From contig NZ_JABBGC010000004.1 in the NCBI RefSeq assembly GCF_012927205.1, forward strand, positions 846,485-910,484: a DNA stretch of 64,000 nucleotides. The letters run 5' to 3'. The stretch is from Chitinophaga fulva (GTDB lineage: Bacteria; Bacteroidota; Bacteroidia; Chitinophagales; Chitinophagaceae). Below, piece after piece: positions 34,948 through 44,288 of the stretch (position 1 is its first letter; each line of letters opens with the position of its first letter). The notes beneath the pieces were generated by a model. It was not told where the DNA came from. It saw only the letters and a list, made by a program, of their open reading frames with translations, and ran no database searches. The translations under genes were made by a program, and so were the position numbers.

Positions 34948-35913
34948 TCAAAGGCTGGTTACCTGATTGGGCAGCGGTGTTCCATTGAAAGCTGCCAGGA
35001 TGTTTTTGGCGGCCATCACTGACATGGCATTGCGTGTTTCCACGGTGGCGGAGCCAATATGTGGCAATACGGCCACAGTAGGCATATCGAGCAACGGATT
35101 ATCCGGTTGCATAGGTTCGGGATTGGTCACATCCAGCCCGGCGCCCCAGATAACACCCTGTTGCAGCGCGGCAATAAGATCGCCCTCGTTGTGGATGGCG
35201 CCTCTGGCAGTGTTGATAAAAATAGCGGAGGGTTTCATCTGGCTGAATACTGCCTTGTTGAACATACCGGTGGTTTCAGGTGTCAGCGCGGTATGTACAG
35301 AGAGCACATCGCTTTGTGCCAGCAGCGCTTCGAAAGAAACCCTGACAGCTCCCAGCTCCTTTTCTGCGGCTTCGTTGCGGCCACGGTTATGGTAAATCAC
35401 TTTCATGCCGAATGCACTGACGCAACGTTTGGCCATCACATGACCGATATTGCCCAACCCCCAGATGCCGAGTGTTTTCCCTTCCAGATCGATGCCCAGG
35501 TTGGCCGTCGGTTCTGAGAAATTCCAATCGCCGCGCAGGATACGTTTGTAGTGGAAAAAAGCTTTGCGGGCCACCGACAGCATGAGCAGAAAAGCGGTAT
35601 CGGCCGTGGCGGCGCTTAATACACCCGGTGTATTGGTCACTGGTATACGCAGGTCATTAGCGGCAGCCACATCTACTTTGTCATATCCAACAGATAATAA
35701 AGCGATTATTTTCAGATGACGGCACTGCTCCAGGAAAGCACGGTCTATATGATTGTCGCTGGCCAGCAGCAGCGCGTCGTACTGCTGACAGTGTGCTATC
35801 AGCTCTGCTGCGGAAAGTCCCCGCTTTTCGGTCCATTGGGTAACGGTCAGGCCTGCACGTTGTAATAACTCCAATCCATCAGGTGGAATAACTCTAGTCG
35901 CGAATATTTTCAT
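34948..35913 (-). CDS. D-2-hydroxyacid dehydrogenase (glyoxylate/hydroxypyruvate reductase type)
   Basis: A 321-residue enzyme of the D-isomer-specific 2-hydroxyacid dehydrogenase family. The NAD-binding motif is GLGNIG (about 151-156), the substrate arginine is in NTARGAI and the catalytic histidine is in LPHIGSAT. The overall form is that of GyaR/GhrB glyoxylate or hydroxypyruvate reductases. It reduces a 2-oxo acid with NAD(P)H in the cytoplasm. It may be cotranscribed with the thiolase. Confidence 0.9.
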   Translation of the reverse strand: MKIFATRVIPPDGLELLQRAGLTVTQWTEKRGLSAAELIAHCQQYDALLLASDNHIDRAFLEQCRHLKIIALLSVGYDKVDVAAANDLRIPVTNTPGVLSAATADTAFLLMLSVARKAFFHYKRILRGDWNFSEPTANLGIDLEGKTLGIWGLGNIGHVMAKRCVSAFGMKVIYHNRGRNEAAEKELGAVRVSFEALLAQSDVLSVHTALTPETTGMFNKAVFSQMKPSAIFINTARGAIHNEGDLIAALQQGVIWGAGLDVTNPEPMQPDNPLLDMPTVAVLPHIGSATVETRNAMSVMAAKNILAAFNGTPLPNQVTSL

Positions 35914-35929
35914 ATTTAGTTATCTTTTT

Positions 35930-36001
35930 ATTTAGATATTTTTTGAAGGATGAGGAACTCCTTCATACTTAAGAAATCTCTCAATAACCAAATATCTAAA
36001 T
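35930..36001. repeat. Nested A+T-rich palindromic element C
   Basis: Arms ATTTAGATATTT (35930-35941) and its exact complement (35990-36001) enclose a GAAGGA/TCCTTC hairpin (35945-35964). The right arm includes the stop codon of the P-type ATPase gene (35996-35998), so the element forms the end of that gene. The arms are shorter than in elements A, B and D, and membership of the same family is less certain. Confidence 0.5.
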
Positions 36002-38506
36002 TTCTAAATGTCTGATTCTCTTGCTCCATTTCCAAAGCTCAAACCACCACACAGATATCGCGCCAACAGTGGCGCATGTCAGTAAGGAACGTATATCCAA
36101 TGCCGTGATACTGAAGAAACCTGCCACAGGCGGTATATAAAGCATGGCGGCCAGCAATACCAGGGTGATCAGGATGACTCCCACCATCAGTTTGTTGCGA
36201 CTGTTGCGCATGCTGGTGATAAATGAATAGTAAAAAGAGCGGTTGACCTGCGTGAGAAATACATTGGCCAGCACGAGCGTGGTGAATACCATGCTGCGAG
36301 TATATATTTCGTCATGTCCCTGCGACAGGCTGTATTGATAAACGCCCAGTACCCCGGCGGTGATCACAAGTCCCTGCAGCAGGCTGATGGCCATCTCCTT
36401 AAAAGAGAGAAACGTCTGGCTGATAGGGCGTGGCGGCAGCCGCATGGCGTTGGCTTCCATTGGTTCGTTTTCGTAAACGATGGAGCAGGTAGGGCCCATG
36501 ATCAACTCCAGGAAGATGACGTGTACCGGCGTGAAAATACTGGGATAGGCCCACCCCAGGAACAGCGGTAGGGATACAGTGAGGATAATAGGAATATGAA
36601 TGGAGATGATGTACTGTACTGCTTTTTTGATATTGGTGTAGATCCTTCTGCCCATGGCCACGGCGTCTACCATGCCGGAGAGGTCATCGTTTACCAGGAT
36701 CAGCGCTGCTGCCTGTTTGGCGATCTCGGTGCCTTTCTTTCCCATAGCGATGCCGATGTGGGCGGCTTTCAGTGCAGGCCCGTCGTTGACACCGTCGCCG
36801 GTCATGGCCACCACCTGGTTGTCAGCTTTGAGCGCATTGATAGCGGCCAGTTTAGCTTCGGGAAACATGCGGGTGAAGATGTTCACCCGTTGCAGGGTGG
36901 CCTGCATATCGGGCAGGGATTGTTGCATCAGCGTTTCTCCGTCTATTGCTTCCGCCGCATGCCGAAGGCCTGCCTGTGTGGCAATAGCTTTGGTGGTGGC
37001 GCTGTTGTCGCCGGTGATGATCTTAATATCGATACCGGCCTGATAGAACTGCCGGAAAACGTCTCCTATATTGGCTTTGGGAGGATCATGAAAAGCTACC
37101 AGCCCAATAAAGGAAAAGGGCAGTTCCTGTTGTTGTGCCGGATAATCCGTGCCAGTAAAGTCAGATGTGGCCACGCCCAATATGCGGTAACCCTTTTCGG
37201 CCAGTTGGTTGAGCTGTTGCTGTACCCGGTTTTTTTCTGCCTCCGGCAGATGACAAACGCGGAGAATTGCTTCAGGCGCACCTTTGGCAGCGATGATTCT
37301 TTGACCCTCATTTGTTTCAAAAACGTGGGTCATCATGGGCGGTTTACCTTCCAGCGGGTATTCGTGAACGATAGTGTACTGTGGGCGTTCGTCCGTGCCC
37401 GTAGTCTGCAAGTACAACTGGTGCAGCGTCTTCTCCATAGGGTCAAACGGTACCGGCTCGCTGGCCCACATGGCGACGCGGATAACGGCGGCGGGCCATT
37501 GACCGTCTTCATACAACGTATGGTCGGCAGCGTTATACACAGACTGCAGGCTCATCCTGTTTTCCGTAATGGTACCGGTTTTATCGGTGCAGATAACAGT
37601 GGCGCTGCCCAGCGCTTCCACCGTGCGTATCTTTTTGACGATAATGCCCAGTTGCATCAGCCGCCGGGAACCGAGCGCCATGAAAGTAGTGAAGGCCACG
37701 GGTATCTCTTCCGGCAGGATGGACATGGCAAGGGTAAGGCCTTTCAGCAGACTGCCGGTCAGGCTGCGGCTCTGGATGAAATTGTAAAGCCATACCGCCA
37801 GGAACACGCCGATACCGACGATGGCCATCCATTTTACAAATTGTTCTATCTGTTGTTGCAGTGGGGTGGGCTCTTCCCTGATATCCAAAATGGCCTTGCC
37901 CAGCTGTCCTATTTTGGTCTGTTCCCCGATCTGTTCCACGCGGCAGATGGCGAGGCCGGACACGACCACCGTGCCGCTGTATACGTAAGGATCATCGCTG
38001 TCTGCTTCCTTAAACACGGCATAGGCTTCTCCTGTCAATGCTGATTCATTCACGGAGAAATCGTTGCTATGCACAATCACCCCGTCAGCATTGATGGTAT
38101 TTCCTTCTGATATTACCAGCATATCACCGATCACGATATCCGCTGTGGAGATAGATTGCAGCGTGCCGTTACGGATTACTTTACTCAGCGGCTCATTCAT
38201 TTTCTCCAGCGCTTCCAGGGCCTTACGGCTACGGCTATCCTGATAAAAGGAAATGCCGGATACCACGGCGATGGCAGCCAGCATAAAATACGCTTCGCCC
38301 CATTCGCCCAATACAAAATAGATGGCCGTGACAGCTATCAGCAGCATCAGCATGGGCTCCTGCAATATCTCCTTCAGCAGTGCCAGCACCGGATTGATGG
38401 ATGGCTCCGGCGGAATATTACGGCCGTTCTCTTCTCTGGAAGCAGCTACTGCTGCATCATCGAGACCGCTGATATTTTCAGGGAGATTTATTTTTACTGC
38501 TGCCAT
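35996..38506 (-). CDS. Cation-translocating P-type ATPase (P2-type, Ca2+-ATPase-like)
   Basis: An 836-residue P-type ATPase. The phosphorylation motif is DKTGT with D308. The metal-site segment SILPEEIPVAF in transmembrane helix 4 fits the PEGLP-type site of Ca2+ and other P2 pumps. TGEA and TGDGVND motifs and ten likely transmembrane helices are present. The N-terminal cation ATPase domain is short and no heavy-metal-binding domain is seen, which argues against a P1B copper or zinc pump. I used the ATG at 38504-38506 (MAAVKINLPEN). It exports a divalent cation, perhaps Ca2+, from the cytoplasm. Confidence 0.88.
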   Translation of the reverse strand: MAAVKINLPENISGLDDAAVAASREENGRNIPPEPSINPVLALLKEILQEPMLMLLIAVTAIYFVLGEWGEAYFMLAAIAVVSGISFYQDSRSRKALEALEKMNEPLSKVIRNGTLQSISTADIVIGDMLVISEGNTINADGVIVHSNDFSVNESALTGEAYAVFKEADSDDPYVYSGTVVVSGLAICRVEQIGEQTKIGQLGKAILDIREEPTPLQQQIEQFVKWMAIVGIGVFLAVWLYNFIQSRSLTGSLLKGLTLAMSILPEEIPVAFTTFMALGSRRLMQLGIIVKKIRTVEALGSATVICTDKTGTITENRMSLQSVYNAADHTLYEDGQWPAAVIRVAMWASEPVPFDPMEKTLHQLYLQTTGTDERPQYTIVHEYPLEGKPPMMTHVFETNEGQRIIAAKGAPEAILRVCHLPEAEKNRVQQQLNQLAEKGYRILGVATSDFTGTDYPAQQQELPFSFIGLVAFHDPPKANIGDVFRQFYQAGIDIKIITGDNSATTKAIATQAGLRHAAEAIDGETLMQQSLPDMQATLQRVNIFTRMFPEAKLAAINALKADNQVVAMTGDGVNDGPALKAAHIGIAMGKKGTEIAKQAAALILVNDDLSGMVDAVAMGRRIYTNIKKAVQYIISIHIPIILTVSLPLFLGWAYPSIFTPVHVIFLELIMGPTCSIVYENEPMEANAMRLPPRPISQTFLSFKEMAISLLQGLVITAGVLGVYQYSLSQGHDEIYTRSMVFTTLVLANVFLTQVNRSFYYSFITSMRNSRNKLMVGVILITLVLLAAMLYIPPVAGFFSITALDIRSLLTCATVGAISVWWFELWKWSKRIRHLEI

Positions 38507-38690
38507 ACATCGGATTTTTTTGTTGATACTGCCGTTGAAAACCGCCACAGTTTGCATCAGGATGGGGAAATAATAGCATGTCTAATATAGCAAATAATAG
38601 CGGGGCAATAGGCAAAAGTGTTATCTTCAGTACAGAAACACGTCCGGAATGGTTCTTGTGGGCTTATTTATCTAACTGTCGTCACAACTC

Positions 38691-40196
38691 ATGCGGAAAC
38701 CTGGCCCGAGCAATCTGTTTTTCAGATACCTCTCTGCGAATAAATGGCTGGTAGCTGCCATCTGTATAGTTACTGTATTAAGACTTTCTTTTGTAGGCGC
38801 TATGGGGCTGATGCCTCAGGACGCGTATTATTTTTTTTACGGTCAGCATCTGGCGTTGTCCTATTTTGATCATCCGCCGGCTATCGCCTATACGCTGCGG
38901 ATTTTCACGGATGTATTAGGCAGGCATGCCTGGGTGATTAAACTGGCCGACACGTTGGTGACGATCGGTACGTTGCTGGCTTTTTACCACCTGGCCACCT
39001 TTTTCCTGTCGCGGCGCCGTGCCTGGAATGCGGGGCTGCTGCTGTATTCCACGCTAATGATCACGTTGCTGTCGCTCGTATCTACGCCCGATGTGCCGCT
39101 GATGCTGTGGTGGAGTATTTCGCTGATCGCCTTGTACAAGGCCGTGTTTGAGGGCAGCCGTATGGCGTGGGTGTGGACTGGCATCGCTATGGGACTTGCC
39201 TTTGACAGTAAGTATACCGGCATTTTTTTACCAGCGGGCGCCATTTTGTTTTTATTGTTGTCTGCCCGGTACCGGCGCTATCTCTGGTCACCATGGCTGT
39301 TGCTGGCCATCGCGTTTTTTTTACTGACGATTTCCCCGGTGGTGATCTGGAATGTAGACAATCAGTTTGCCTCTTTCCGTTTTCAGTCGTCCGGAAGAGT
39401 GGGCGGCATGGAGCTGCATCCGCTGGATTTCCTGGGTGTTATCGGTCACCAGGCTGCCGTATTGATACCGGTATTGCTGGGCGCGTTGTGCTATTATTTA
39501 TACAAGGCTTTCAGGCGTTACCTGCGAAAGGGCTGGCGCGTGCCGGCGAAGCAGTTGTTCCTGTTTTGTTTTTTCCTGCCGTCATTTTTGGGTTTTATGT
39601 TGATTTCTCCCATTTATTGGGTGAAGCTGAACTGGATGATGCCCGGCTATATCACTGGTATTATCTGGGTGAGCGCCTGGATGGGCATGAAATTTATCCG
39701 TTGGCAGTGGGTTGTGTCAATGGTGGTGCATGTGGCGCTGGCAGTGGAAATCCTTTTTTACCCGGTGCCTATTCATTCAGATGATACGATGGTCGGCTGG
39801 GAAGGGTTGGGGAAAGCGATGAGAGAGGTACGCAGACAATACCCCGATGATTTTATTTTTTCTGCAGATGATTATAAAACGAGTGCCATGCTCAATTTTT
39901 ATCTCCCTGAGCTGGTGTATTCACGGAATGTTATAGGAGTGCCTGCGCTTCAATTTGATTATATAGGTACTGATCTGCGCAGGCTGGAAGGCAGGAATGC
40001 CATCTTTGTTAATTCTCTGACAGATGTGAAGGATGATAAAGACGAACAGGCATTTGTGAAGGAGTTGCAGCCATATTTCTCCGCTGTGGAGCCGTTGCCA
40101 CCCATTATTGTAAAACTGCATGGCAGGGTAGTACGTAAATTCCTGGTATACCGTTGTTTCGATTACAGGCCGCCGTTGCAGCCGGCTGTAGAATAA
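38691..40196 (+). CDS. Glycosyltransferase family 39 membrane protein
   Basis: A 501-residue polytopic membrane protein of the PMT/ArnT type. The first loop carries an acidic LMPQDAYYFFYG segment and a DHPPAIAY motif, typical of GT39 enzymes, and about ten membrane helices follow, with a soluble C-terminal part (about 400-501). Such proteins move a sugar from a polyprenyl phosphate donor to protein or lipid on the periplasmic face. The acceptor is unknown. No other cell-wall gene is near it. Confidence 0.85.
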   Translation: MRKPGPSNLFFRYLSANKWLVAAICIVTVLRLSFVGAMGLMPQDAYYFFYGQHLALSYFDHPPAIAYTLRIFTDVLGRHAWVIKLADTLVTIGTLLAFYHLATFFLSRRRAWNAGLLLYSTLMITLLSLVSTPDVPLMLWWSISLIALYKAVFEGSRMAWVWTGIAMGLAFDSKYTGIFLPAGAILFLLLSARYRRYLWSPWLLLAIAFFLLTISPVVIWNVDNQFASFRFQSSGRVGGMELHPLDFLGVIGHQAAVLIPVLLGALCYYLYKAFRRYLRKGWRVPAKQLFLFCFFLPSFLGFMLISPIYWVKLNWMMPGYITGIIWVSAWMGMKFIRWQWVVSMVVHVALAVEILFYPVPIHSDDTMVGWEGLGKAMREVRRQYPDDFIFSADDYKTSAMLNFYLPELVYSRNVIGVPALQFDYIGTDLRRLEGRNAIFVNSLTDVKDDKDEQAFVKELQPYFSAVEPLPPIIVKLHGRVVRKFLVYRCFDYRPPLQPAVE

Positions 40197-40262
40197 CGGC
40201 AGTCGTTGACGGTGATCACCGGTTACGTTGATGACAATCATTGCATGTTGCCACATTTATCA

Positions 40263-40293
40263 TTGTTCAGGGTTGGGGGTGGGGGTACCTTTG
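40263..40293 (+). promoter_or_regulatory. Promoter with -33 TTG and -7 TACCTTTG
   Basis: TTG at 40263-40265 and TACCTTTG at 40286-40293 are 20 bases apart, which fits the Bacteroidota promoter spacing. It would give a leader of about 40 bases before the ATG at 40341. Confidence 0.55.
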
Positions 40294-40340
40294 TGATGTC
40301 GGGAATATTTAATGTTTTTCTTTTTTTAATATGAACGCAT

Positions 40341-41024
40341 ATGTTTACCGGTTTTTTTTCCTCATCCCTGCAGCGGAGATTTTGTGAAGGCTTTCTTTTT
40401 TATCCGATCAGGAGGCTGCGCCAGTACGGAGGATATATTTTCAAGCAATATAAATCCAAGTCTGGTATCAAAACGTTGCTGGAAAACCAGCGACAGATAT
40501 TTGACTTCAACGGTTTTTATGCGGCGGAACTGGCCCGGCAGTTGAAGGATACAGCATTACCACATGCCGCGAGGCTCTCCCGCAAACTGGAGGCGCTGTA
40601 TGTGGCCAGTCGGCAGGAACATAATGCCGTAGGGTTTATGGAGTTCAATGAGGTGATCATCAGTTATTACCGTGAACTGAGCACCTATCAGGCAGTGGTG
40701 TTGGAAAGCCTGGAGAAAGAGATGAAACCGGCTGTTCGTATCAAGGCTGATGATACGGCTTTACAGTCCTTCAGGCCGGATTACCACGGCAATGTGAGAG
40801 ACGTGATGAAGGCATTTATCCGGGAAAGCAACCGGACAGCCAGATATTTACAGAAATGTATTGATGGTGACAGCAATATTTATGATATTTGTGCAGATAG
40901 AAAAATGCAGGACTTGGTCAACAGCATCAAGGAAATGTCATTGATACAGCGTGGAATGGTTACCTTGCTGCAACACTGGGAAGACCAGCAACGGCTAAAT
41001 GGTCTGCAAGTGTATTATAATTAG
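40341..41024 (+). CDS. Unknown protein (227 residues)
   Basis: I do not recognise this family. The protein starts with MFTGFFSSS after a well-placed promoter, is basic near the N-terminus and otherwise largely helical and soluble, with charged amphipathic stretches (about 60-130 and 150-225). There is no clear signal peptide. It is followed after 11 bases by another unknown gene on the same strand, and both probably belong to one transcript. Confidence 0.6.
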   Translation: MFTGFFSSSLQRRFCEGFLFYPIRRLRQYGGYIFKQYKSKSGIKTLLENQRQIFDFNGFYAAELARQLKDTALPHAARLSRKLEALYVASRQEHNAVGFMEFNEVIISYYRELSTYQAVVLESLEKEMKPAVRIKADDTALQSFRPDYHGNVRDVMKAFIRESNRTARYLQKCIDGDSNIYDICADRKMQDLVNSIKEMSLIQRGMVTLLQHWEDQQRLNGLQVYYN

Positions 41025-41035
41025 CAGTACTTATT

Positions 41036-41422
41036 ATGAACAACCGGGAAGAAATAAGGGGCAAGAATCTGCAGGATCAGCAGATATGCAGAGGGTGGCT
41101 AGGTATTTTGGAAGGATTGAGAAAAGAGAACACAGCACTGTTGGACAGGCTGACTGCCTCTCTGCGCCATACTAACTCCCGGGAATTTTTAGACCAGGCG
41201 GAAGCGTTTCAGGAGAAAATGATCAGTAAAAATGAATCGCTGAAATTATTACGGCATGAGGTGATGGAGCAGCTGGACTGGCTGGATATTGTACCCCAGC
41301 CCAGGGAAGAAGCCCCACACGACTGGCCGGTGCTGACGCAGGATATGCGGAAAATGCAGGAAGAATTTGAAAAGATGAAAGCGGCGTTCAATAACCTGCT
41401 GCGCAACTGGCAATTAGAGTAG
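41036..41422 (+). CDS. Unknown helical protein (128 residues)
   Basis: I do not recognise this family. The sequence is almost wholly helical and rich in Glu, Lys, Gln and Leu (for example GLRKENTALLDRLTASLR and DMRKMQEEFEKMKAAFNN), suggesting a coiled coil. No membrane segment or signal is seen. It forms an operon with the preceding unknown gene and may bind to its product. Confidence 0.6.
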   Translation: MNNREEIRGKNLQDQQICRGWLGILEGLRKENTALLDRLTASLRHTNSREFLDQAEAFQEKMISKNESLKLLRHEVMEQLDWLDIVPQPREEAPHDWPVLTQDMRKMQEEFEKMKAAFNNLLRNWQLE

Positions 41423-41650
41423 ATACCTGAATGATTGATAAATGAGAAGGAAGACGATTGTAAAAGATGTAATGTGAATGTGTGGATGAAAGTGTAGCGA
41501 AATTGAAGGAGTGAGAGCGTGGAGTAAAGATTGTGAAAGTGAGTGTAGGGATGGTTTGTGAATGGATGGGAATGTGAAAGTGCTATGCAGAGATGATGGG
41601 TTTGAAATTGTGGGGAATGTGAAAGAGATGATGTGTGGAGATCATTTTTT
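41423..41650 (+). other. Cytosine-poor 3' region
   Basis: Between 41431 and 41640 the plus strand has only five C in 210 bases, with abundant G, A and T. The 13-base string GGGAATGTGAAAG occurs at 41568-41580 and 41613-41625, and shorter GTGAA and GATG variants fill the rest. An RNA from this strand could hardly fold because it has almost no C to pair with G. It may be a decayed tandem repeat or the unstructured 3' UTR of the preceding operon. No gene is seen here. Confidence 0.55.
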
Positions 41651-41653
41651 GTT

Positions 41654-41675
41654 CCCCGGGCTCACTGGCCCGGGG
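41654..41675. repeat. REP-like GC palindrome 3
   Basis: CCCCGGGC and GCCCGGGG flank a TCACTG centre. T and A runs flank it on the plus strand, so the stem extends further. It lies 21 bases after the stop of the REC-Crp gene and 231 bases after the preceding plus-strand gene. Confidence 0.65.
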
Positions 41676-41696
41676 CAAAAAGTGTTATAAGCCGGA

Positions 41697-42755
41697 TCAG
41701 TTGCGCATCGCGGCAATTTTATCTTTTTCCATCAGCACAATGGTACCATCGCGTAACGTAATCAGTTGTTCGTCCCTGAAATCCCCGAGTGTCCGTATCA
41801 GCGACTCCTTGGCCACTCCGGCCACAGCAGCCAGGTTCTCCCGGCTGATATCTATTTCAAAATGTGTTTTTTGTGTAGTGTTGTACTTATGGTCCAGCGT
41901 AATCAGGGCGGAAGCTACTTTTTTACGCAGGGAGCTATAGGCCAGCGCAATCAGTTGCTGTTCTTTTTCTGCAATGTTTTTAGCCAGCAATTGCACAAAA
42001 CGGCTCAGTACTTCCGGATTGTTGTTCACCAGGTCTTCAAAATCCTGATGCGGAATGATGGCCAGTACGGTGTCTTCAATAGCTTCCGCGCTCTCCTGGT
42101 AGGCGCCCGCTTCCAGTAAAGCCGTATAACCCAAAAAATCTCCTTCGTTATACAACCCGGTGATCAGCTCTTTCCCATCATCATTACGCTGATAGATTTT
42201 TACCTTGCCTTCCATGATATAGTACAGGCTTTCCGGCCTGTTGCCGGCGGCGTATATCTGTTGTTTCTTTTTATAATGATTGGTGTTGCGGTCTTCCTTC
42301 AGGGAGGCCAGCAGGTCTTTGCCTGACGTGCTGGACAACAGCGTATGTAACCCGCTGATGCCGGAGGTTTCCGGCTGCCGTATTTCTGCACACCTTCTGA
42401 GGCGGCTTTCGATGGCGCTGAGTAGTTCCGCTCCTTCAAACGGTTTGGTGATATAGTCATCGGCGCCCATCTCCATCCCTTTTCTGACATCGGTGCGTTC
42501 GGTTTTTGCCGTCAGAAAAATGAAGGGGATAGGCCGGAGGCTTTCATTCTTATGTAGCATATGCAGTACGCCGTAGCCGTCGAGCACGGGCATCATGATA
42601 TCGCATACAATGAGATCGGGTTGTTGTTCCAGGGCTATGGTCACACCCTCTTTGCCGTTGGAGGCCGTCAGTACATGGTAATTGGCCAGTTCAAGAATCT
42701 CCGCCAGGTTATCACGGATATCTTTGTTGTCTTCGATTAACAGGATTTTTTCCAA
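41697..42755 (-). CDS. Response regulator with REC, cNMP-binding-like and Crp helix-turn-helix domains
   Basis: A 352-residue fusion. The receiver domain (about 1-120) has the phosphoacceptor D52 in LIVCDIMMP and the lysine in YITKPF. A Crp-like cyclic-nucleotide-binding fold follows (about 155-245, with SLYYIMEGKVKIYQ and GDFLGYTALLEAG), and a Crp/Fnr winged helix-turn-helix closes the protein (about 290-345, DISRENLAAVAGVAKESLIRTLGDF). Cysteine ligands of an Fnr iron-sulfur cluster are absent. It should act as a phosphorylation-controlled Crp-like transcription factor. It starts 6 bases after the kinase stop, so the two form a two-component system. Confidence 0.9.
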   Translation of the reverse strand: MEKILLIEDNKDIRDNLAEILELANYHVLTASNGKEGVTIALEQQPDLIVCDIMMPVLDGYGVLHMLHKNESLRPIPFIFLTAKTERTDVRKGMEMGADDYITKPFEGAELLSAIESRLRRCAEIRQPETSGISGLHTLLSSTSGKDLLASLKEDRNTNHYKKKQQIYAAGNRPESLYYIMEGKVKIYQRNDDGKELITGLYNEGDFLGYTALLEAGAYQESAEAIEDTVLAIIPHQDFEDLVNNNPEVLSRFVQLLAKNIAEKEQQLIALAYSSLRKKVASALITLDHKYNTTQKTHFEIDISRENLAAVAGVAKESLIRTLGDFRDEQLITLRDGTIVLMEKDKIAAMRN

Positions 42756-42761
42756 GATATG

Positions 42762-44288
42762 TCAGGTTTTGGGCGTGGGAATATGAACGATGAATTCGGT
42801 GCCTTTGTTTGGTTCACTGTGACAAGTAACCTGTCCTTTCATGAGCTCCGTGTACTTGGCCACAATATGGAGGCCGAGCCCGGTGCCCTGGATGTTTTCC
42901 ACGTTGCTGCCGCGGAAAAATCTTTCAAACAGGTGCTGTTGGTCTTCTGATTTAATGCCAATGCCGCAATCTTTTACCGACAAGGTAAGCCGGTAGGCTG
43001 TTGATAACGTGCGTACATAAACAATACCCTCTTCAGGAGAAAATTTTAATGCGTTGGACACGAGGTTGGTGAGCACGTGGCGAAGCAGGCTACCGTCGAA
43101 TGAACTTTCTGCCGGGCCTTCGTGGCTGTATACCACTTGTTGTTTGCCCCGTTTCAGTCCTTCGGCTTCTGCCAGTATTTTTTCAACATGTTTCCGTGTG
43201 TCGGTCAGCGCAGGGCGTACCTGTATTTTGCCTTCCTCGATTTTTCCGAGTGACAGGAAATCATTCAGGATATCGGTCAGCAGATGTACGGCGGAAGCTA
43301 TTTTCCGGATATGCGCCAGTCGTTTGGGTTGGTCTTCTGTAGTGGTATATTTTTCCAGCAGGTAGGTAGATGACAACACGGTGCTGAGTGGTGTCCGGAA
43401 TTCATGTGAAGCGATAGACACAAACCGGGATTTGAGCACGTTGAGCTCTTTTTCCTTGTCCAGCGCCTGCCGCAGCTCTGCTTCCGACTTACGCCGGGCG
43501 GAAATGTCGAGGCCTATGGCAATGTAGCCGGTGATCTGTTGGTTTTCATCCCGTATAGCCGATACCGTTAACGCTACCGGGAACCGGCTGCCATCTTTAC
43601 GGATGTAAGTCCATTCGTTTTCATTAGGCAGGTTCAGCCGGGCTTTGACGGTAAGGCTGTCAAAGCCTGGTTCCACTTGTTGTTGCAGCTCATCCGATAG
43701 TTTGGCGGCCCGGTACTCCAGCTCCTGAAAGTCGTGAAACTGTATCAGGGCGCCGGTATCAGTCACCTCACGGGCGGGATAGCCCAGCATTTTTACGGCG
43801 GCAGGATTAAAGAAGCGGATATGCCCCATCGGTTCAGTAACAATCAGGATGGCATCGAGATTGGTCCAGATACTGTTGAGGAAATTACTGACCCGCCTGT
43901 AGGCAGACTCTTTGCCTGCCATGATGTGCGCTTCCAGCTGTTGAGCGTCCTGTGCGCGTTTCAGCGCGTCGGCTGTTTGTTGCTGCGTAGAAATATCGGT
44001 GACGAAACAAATCTGGTAATGCTGGTCCTCCTGCAGATAGGAAGTACTGCTTACTTTTACCGGCAACGCCTGTCCGTTTTTACAACGCAGCCATGAACGG
44101 ATATCACCGGCCAACAAAGTGTCCATCGGTTTGCCCAGCACTTCGTCAGCGGTGTGGCCGCTCCATTCCAGAAAACAGGGATTGGCCGCCTGAATCAGGC
44201 CGGCCCCGTCTACCAGGAGTATACCCTGTGTAGCATGATTGAAGAGCAGCTCAAAACCTGGCATACGTGCCGTGCTTGTGATGGTCAT
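42762..44288 (-). CDS. Soluble PAS-domain sensor histidine kinase
   Basis: A 508-residue kinase without transmembrane segments. Two PAS domains (about 5-110 and 140-265) precede a HisKA domain with the phosphoacceptor in SIASHEFRTPLS (near residue 295), and the ATPase domain has NLVSNALKFS and GTGLGLHIV. Because it is cytoplasmic, it probably senses an internal signal such as redox state or a small ligand bound by the PAS domains. It is encoded directly upstream of the REC-Crp regulator on the same strand, and a palindrome at 44345-44358 lies in its promoter region. Confidence 0.9.
   Translation of the reverse strand: MTITSTARMPGFELLFNHATQGILLVDGAGLIQAANPCFLEWSGHTADEVLGKPMDTLLAGDIRSWLRCKNGQALPVKVSSTSYLQEDQHYQICFVTDISTQQQTADALKRAQDAQQLEAHIMAGKESAYRRVSNFLNSIWTNLDAILIVTEPMGHIRFFNPAAVKMLGYPAREVTDTGALIQFHDFQELEYRAAKLSDELQQQVEPGFDSLTVKARLNLPNENEWTYIRKDGSRFPVALTVSAIRDENQQITGYIAIGLDISARRKSEAELRQALDKEKELNVLKSRFVSIASHEFRTPLSTVLSSTYLLEKYTTTEDQPKRLAHIRKIASAVHLLTDILNDFLSLGKIEEGKIQVRPALTDTRKHVEKILAEAEGLKRGKQQVVYSHEGPAESSFDGSLLRHVLTNLVSNALKFSPEEGIVYVRTLSTAYRLTLSVKDCGIGIKSEDQQHLFERFFRGSNVENIQGTGLGLHIVAKYTELMKGQVTCHSEPNKGTEFIVHIPTPKT

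Noticed and set aside
36596..38044. 482-codon plus-strand ORF inside the P-type ATPase gene
   Set aside because: It is antisense to a gene with all P-type motifs, has no recognisable domain and no start signal.
41654..41675. Intrinsic terminator for the REC-Crp gene
   Set aside because: The palindrome has T-runs upstream and A-runs downstream on each strand, opposite to a terminator; it is listed as a REP-like repeat.
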